Source: an uncultured Bacteroidota bacterium (GTDB lineage Bacteria; Bacteroidota; Bacteroidia; Chitinophagales; Chitinophagaceae). From it: DNA of 8,245 nucleotides. Under the pieces are notes generated by a model. It saw only the letters and a program-made list of their open reading frames with translations, had not been told where the DNA came from and made no database searches. The stretch lies in the NCBI GenBank assembly GCA_903825095.1, contig CAIJZF010000321.1, forward strand, positions 1-8,245. Reading direction: 5' to 3'. This document shows, in pieces, positions 6,750 through 8,245 of this stretch (position 1 is the stretch's first letter; the number at the start of each line of letters is the position of its first letter). The translations under genes were made by a program, and so were the position numbers.

Positions 6750-8195
6750 TTAACTTATAATTTCATTGACCACTTTGCCTGCTACATCTGTTAAGCGGTA
6801 ACGTCTTCCTTGGTGTTTAAATGTAAATCTTTCATGATCGATACCCATTAAATGCATAACGGTTGCATGAAAATCATGCACGTGCACGGGTAAGGAATTA
6901 ATATTGTATCCAAAATCATCTGTTTCTCCAAAGACGCCTGGCTTCACACCACCACCTGCCATCCAAATAGTAAAGGCTCTTGGATGATGGTCTCTACCAT
7001 AATTATCCTTGGTAAGTGCCCCTTGACAATAATTCGTTCTACCAAATTCGCCACCCCAGATAACCAAGGTCTCATCTAATAATCCTCTTTGTTTTAAATC
7101 TTTAATTAAAGCAGCAGAAGGTCTGTCTACATCTTTACATTGTCCTACAATTTCTGCAGGTAAATTACCATGTGAGTCCCAACCTTGATGATACAATTGC
7201 ACAAAGCGTACTCCATTTTCAGAAAGTTTTCTTGCTAATAAACAATTGGCTGCATAGGTACCTGGCGCCAAACATTCTGGTCCATACATTTTTACAATAG
7301 ACTCTGGTTCGTTTTGTAAAGAAGTAATTTCAGGAACTGCCATTTGCATTCGATAGGCTAGTTCATATTGCTGAATCTTGGTTACAATTTCAGGATCTCC
7401 AATATTATTATAAGCTTCTTGATTCAAGGAAGCAATCTCATCTAAAATTTTTCTCTTGTCACCTCTGTCAATAAATTCAGGGTCGCTTAAATATTTTACA
7501 GGTTCTTCACCACTACTAAACTGCACACCTTGATGTATAGAATCTAAAAATCCATTATTCCATAATTTAGAATACACCCCTTGTCCATTGCCCTTGCCTT
7601 TACTTAATAATACACAGAATGCAGGCAGGTTTTTATTTTCACTTCCTAAGCCATAACTTACCCAAGAACCCATGCTGGGGCGGTTTCCCACTTGTGCACC
7701 GGTTTGAAAAAAGGTAAGGGCTGGATCGTGGTTGATAGCCTCGGTATACATACTTCTAATGATACATAATTCATCACTCATGCTGGCAATATGCGGAATA
7801 GACTCACTAAACCATCCACCATTCGCTCCATGTTGCGCAAAATTAAATTTGGTACCCGCTAGTGGAAATTTAGCTTGATTCGCTGTCATGCCCGTTAATC
7901 TTTGTCCATTACGAATACTTGCAGGTAAATCTTGGCCATGCATTTTTTGTAGCATCGGCTTATAATCATATAAGTCTAATTGTGAAGGAGCACCATTTTG
8001 AAATAAATAAATAACGCGTTTTGCTTTGGGTGCAAAATGCGGAAGTACATTGGCAAATAATTCTTCTTCATTACTTGCATCAAAAAGTCCTGGTACCATT
8101 AGCGATCCCAAGGCAAGTCCACCAATACCTAAACTTAATTTAGATAAAAATTTTCTTCTATTTTGATTTAAGCCATGTTCTAAAAATTCATTCAT
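6750..8195 (-). CDS. DUF1501 family protein with Tat-like signal peptide
   Basis: A 481-residue protein of the DUF1501 family, which belongs to the alkaline phosphatase/sulfatase-like fold group. The N-terminus has a twin-arginine motif NRRKFLSKL (12-20) followed by a hydrophobic stretch to about residue 37, so Tat export is likely. Family motifs are visible in order: NGAPSQLDLYDYKP (67-80), NHDPALTFFQTG (155-166), RPSMGSWVSYGLG (172-184), QGWDSHG (337-343), IWGGEFGRT (379-387), GRDHHPRAFTIWMAGGG (400-416) and HDFHATVMHLMGIDHER (440-456). The Asp and His residues in these blocks are likely metal ligands by analogy with the fold, but no catalytic activity is established for the family. The length is normal and the frame is intact. 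The ATG at 8195 was chosen because it precedes the Tat motif by a short basic leader. In many Planctomycetota and Bacteroidota this gene pairs with DUF1549/DUF1553 and PSCyt cytochrome genes. Here a cytochrome gene follows after two bases. Confidence 0.92.
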   Translation of the reverse strand: MNEFLEHGLNQNRRKFLSKLSLGIGGLALGSLMVPGLFDASNEEELFANVLPHFAPKAKRVIYLFQNGAPSQLDLYDYKPMLQKMHGQDLPASIRNGQRLTGMTANQAKFPLAGTKFNFAQHGANGGWFSESIPHIASMSDELCIIRSMYTEAINHDPALTFFQTGAQVGNRPSMGSWVSYGLGSENKNLPAFCVLLSKGKGNGQGVYSKLWNNGFLDSIHQGVQFSSGEEPVKYLSDPEFIDRGDKRKILDEIASLNQEAYNNIGDPEIVTKIQQYELAYRMQMAVPEITSLQNEPESIVKMYGPECLAPGTYAANCLLARKLSENGVRFVQLYHQGWDSHGNLPAEIVGQCKDVDRPSAALIKDLKQRGLLDETLVIWGGEFGRTNYCQGALTKDNYGRDHHPRAFTIWMAGGGVKPGVFGETDDFGYNINSLPVHVHDFHATVMHLMGIDHERFTFKHQGRRYRLTDVAGKVVNEIIS

Positions 8196-8204
8196 ACTAA
8201 TTAT

Positions 8205-8245
8205 TTATGATTTTGTGATGGTCTCTTCCAAATTGTATAATATCA
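8205..8245 (-). CDS. C-terminal end of an upstream gene, possibly a DUF1553 protein (partial)
   Basis: On the minus strand one frame reads ILYNLEETITKS and then a TAA at 8207..8205, nine bases before the DUF1501 ATG. A short tail of this kind (aliphatic residues, Asn-Leu-Glu/Asp, ThrIleThr) resembles the ends of DUF1553 proteins, the usual neighbours of DUF1501, but this is from memory of the family and only 12 residues are visible. A second open frame, DIIQFGRDHHKIINN ending at TAG 8199..8197, is one base from the ATG and cannot be excluded. Either way, an upstream gene in the same operon is likely because there is almost no room for a promoter before the DUF1501 start. Confidence 0.4.
   Translation of the reverse strand, partial: ILYNLEETITKS

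Overview
The window looks like an AT-rich chromosome segment of a Bacteroidota bacterium, possibly a member of the Chitinophagales or Cytophagales. That placement is an inference. It rests on low GC, poor Shine-Dalgarno sequences before every gene, a match to the Bacteroidota -7 box (TAnnTTTG) in the divergent intergenic region, a lipoprotein-type adaptor protein, and protein families that occur in Bacteroidota as well as Planctomycetota and Verrucomicrobiota. No rRNA, tRNA, CRISPR array, insertion sequence or phage gene is visible. Almost all of the window is coding, and the only real intergenic gap is about 75 bases.

Left block (about 1-2370, minus strand). This is a tightly packed ABC export operon. 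It is transcribed right to left as a lipoprotein periplasmic adaptor (HlyD/MacA type), then a FtsX/MacB-type permease, then the first codons of another gene that runs off the window and is probably the ATP-binding subunit. The expected product is a tripartite efflux or export machine in the inner membrane and periplasm. Its substrate cannot be read from the sequence.

Middle (2448-4607, plus strand). A single gene encodes a secreted glycoside hydrolase resembling the alpha-galactosidase clan (GH36-like). It is divergent from the export operon. The shared gap holds a short perfect inverted repeat, a possible operator, and a -7-like box facing the adaptor gene.

Right block (4612-8245, minus strand). 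This operon is transcribed right to left as the tail of an unidentified gene (possibly DUF1553), a DUF1501 protein with a Tat-like signal, and a large membrane protein. The membrane protein joins a DUF2231-like membrane module, a single-haem Planctomycete-type cytochrome c domain, a leucine-rich segment, a chitobiase-C-terminal-like domain and a discoidin-like domain. Genes of this type recur together in Planctomycetota, Verrucomicrobiota and Bacteroidota, but their biochemical role is not established. Next to a secreted glycosidase, and with two putative carbohydrate-binding modules in the cytochrome protein, a role in cell-envelope carbohydrate or glycoconjugate processing linked to electron transfer is a reasonable hypothesis. 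It is the most interesting thing in the window. I saw no sign of a defence system or other clearly novel machinery.
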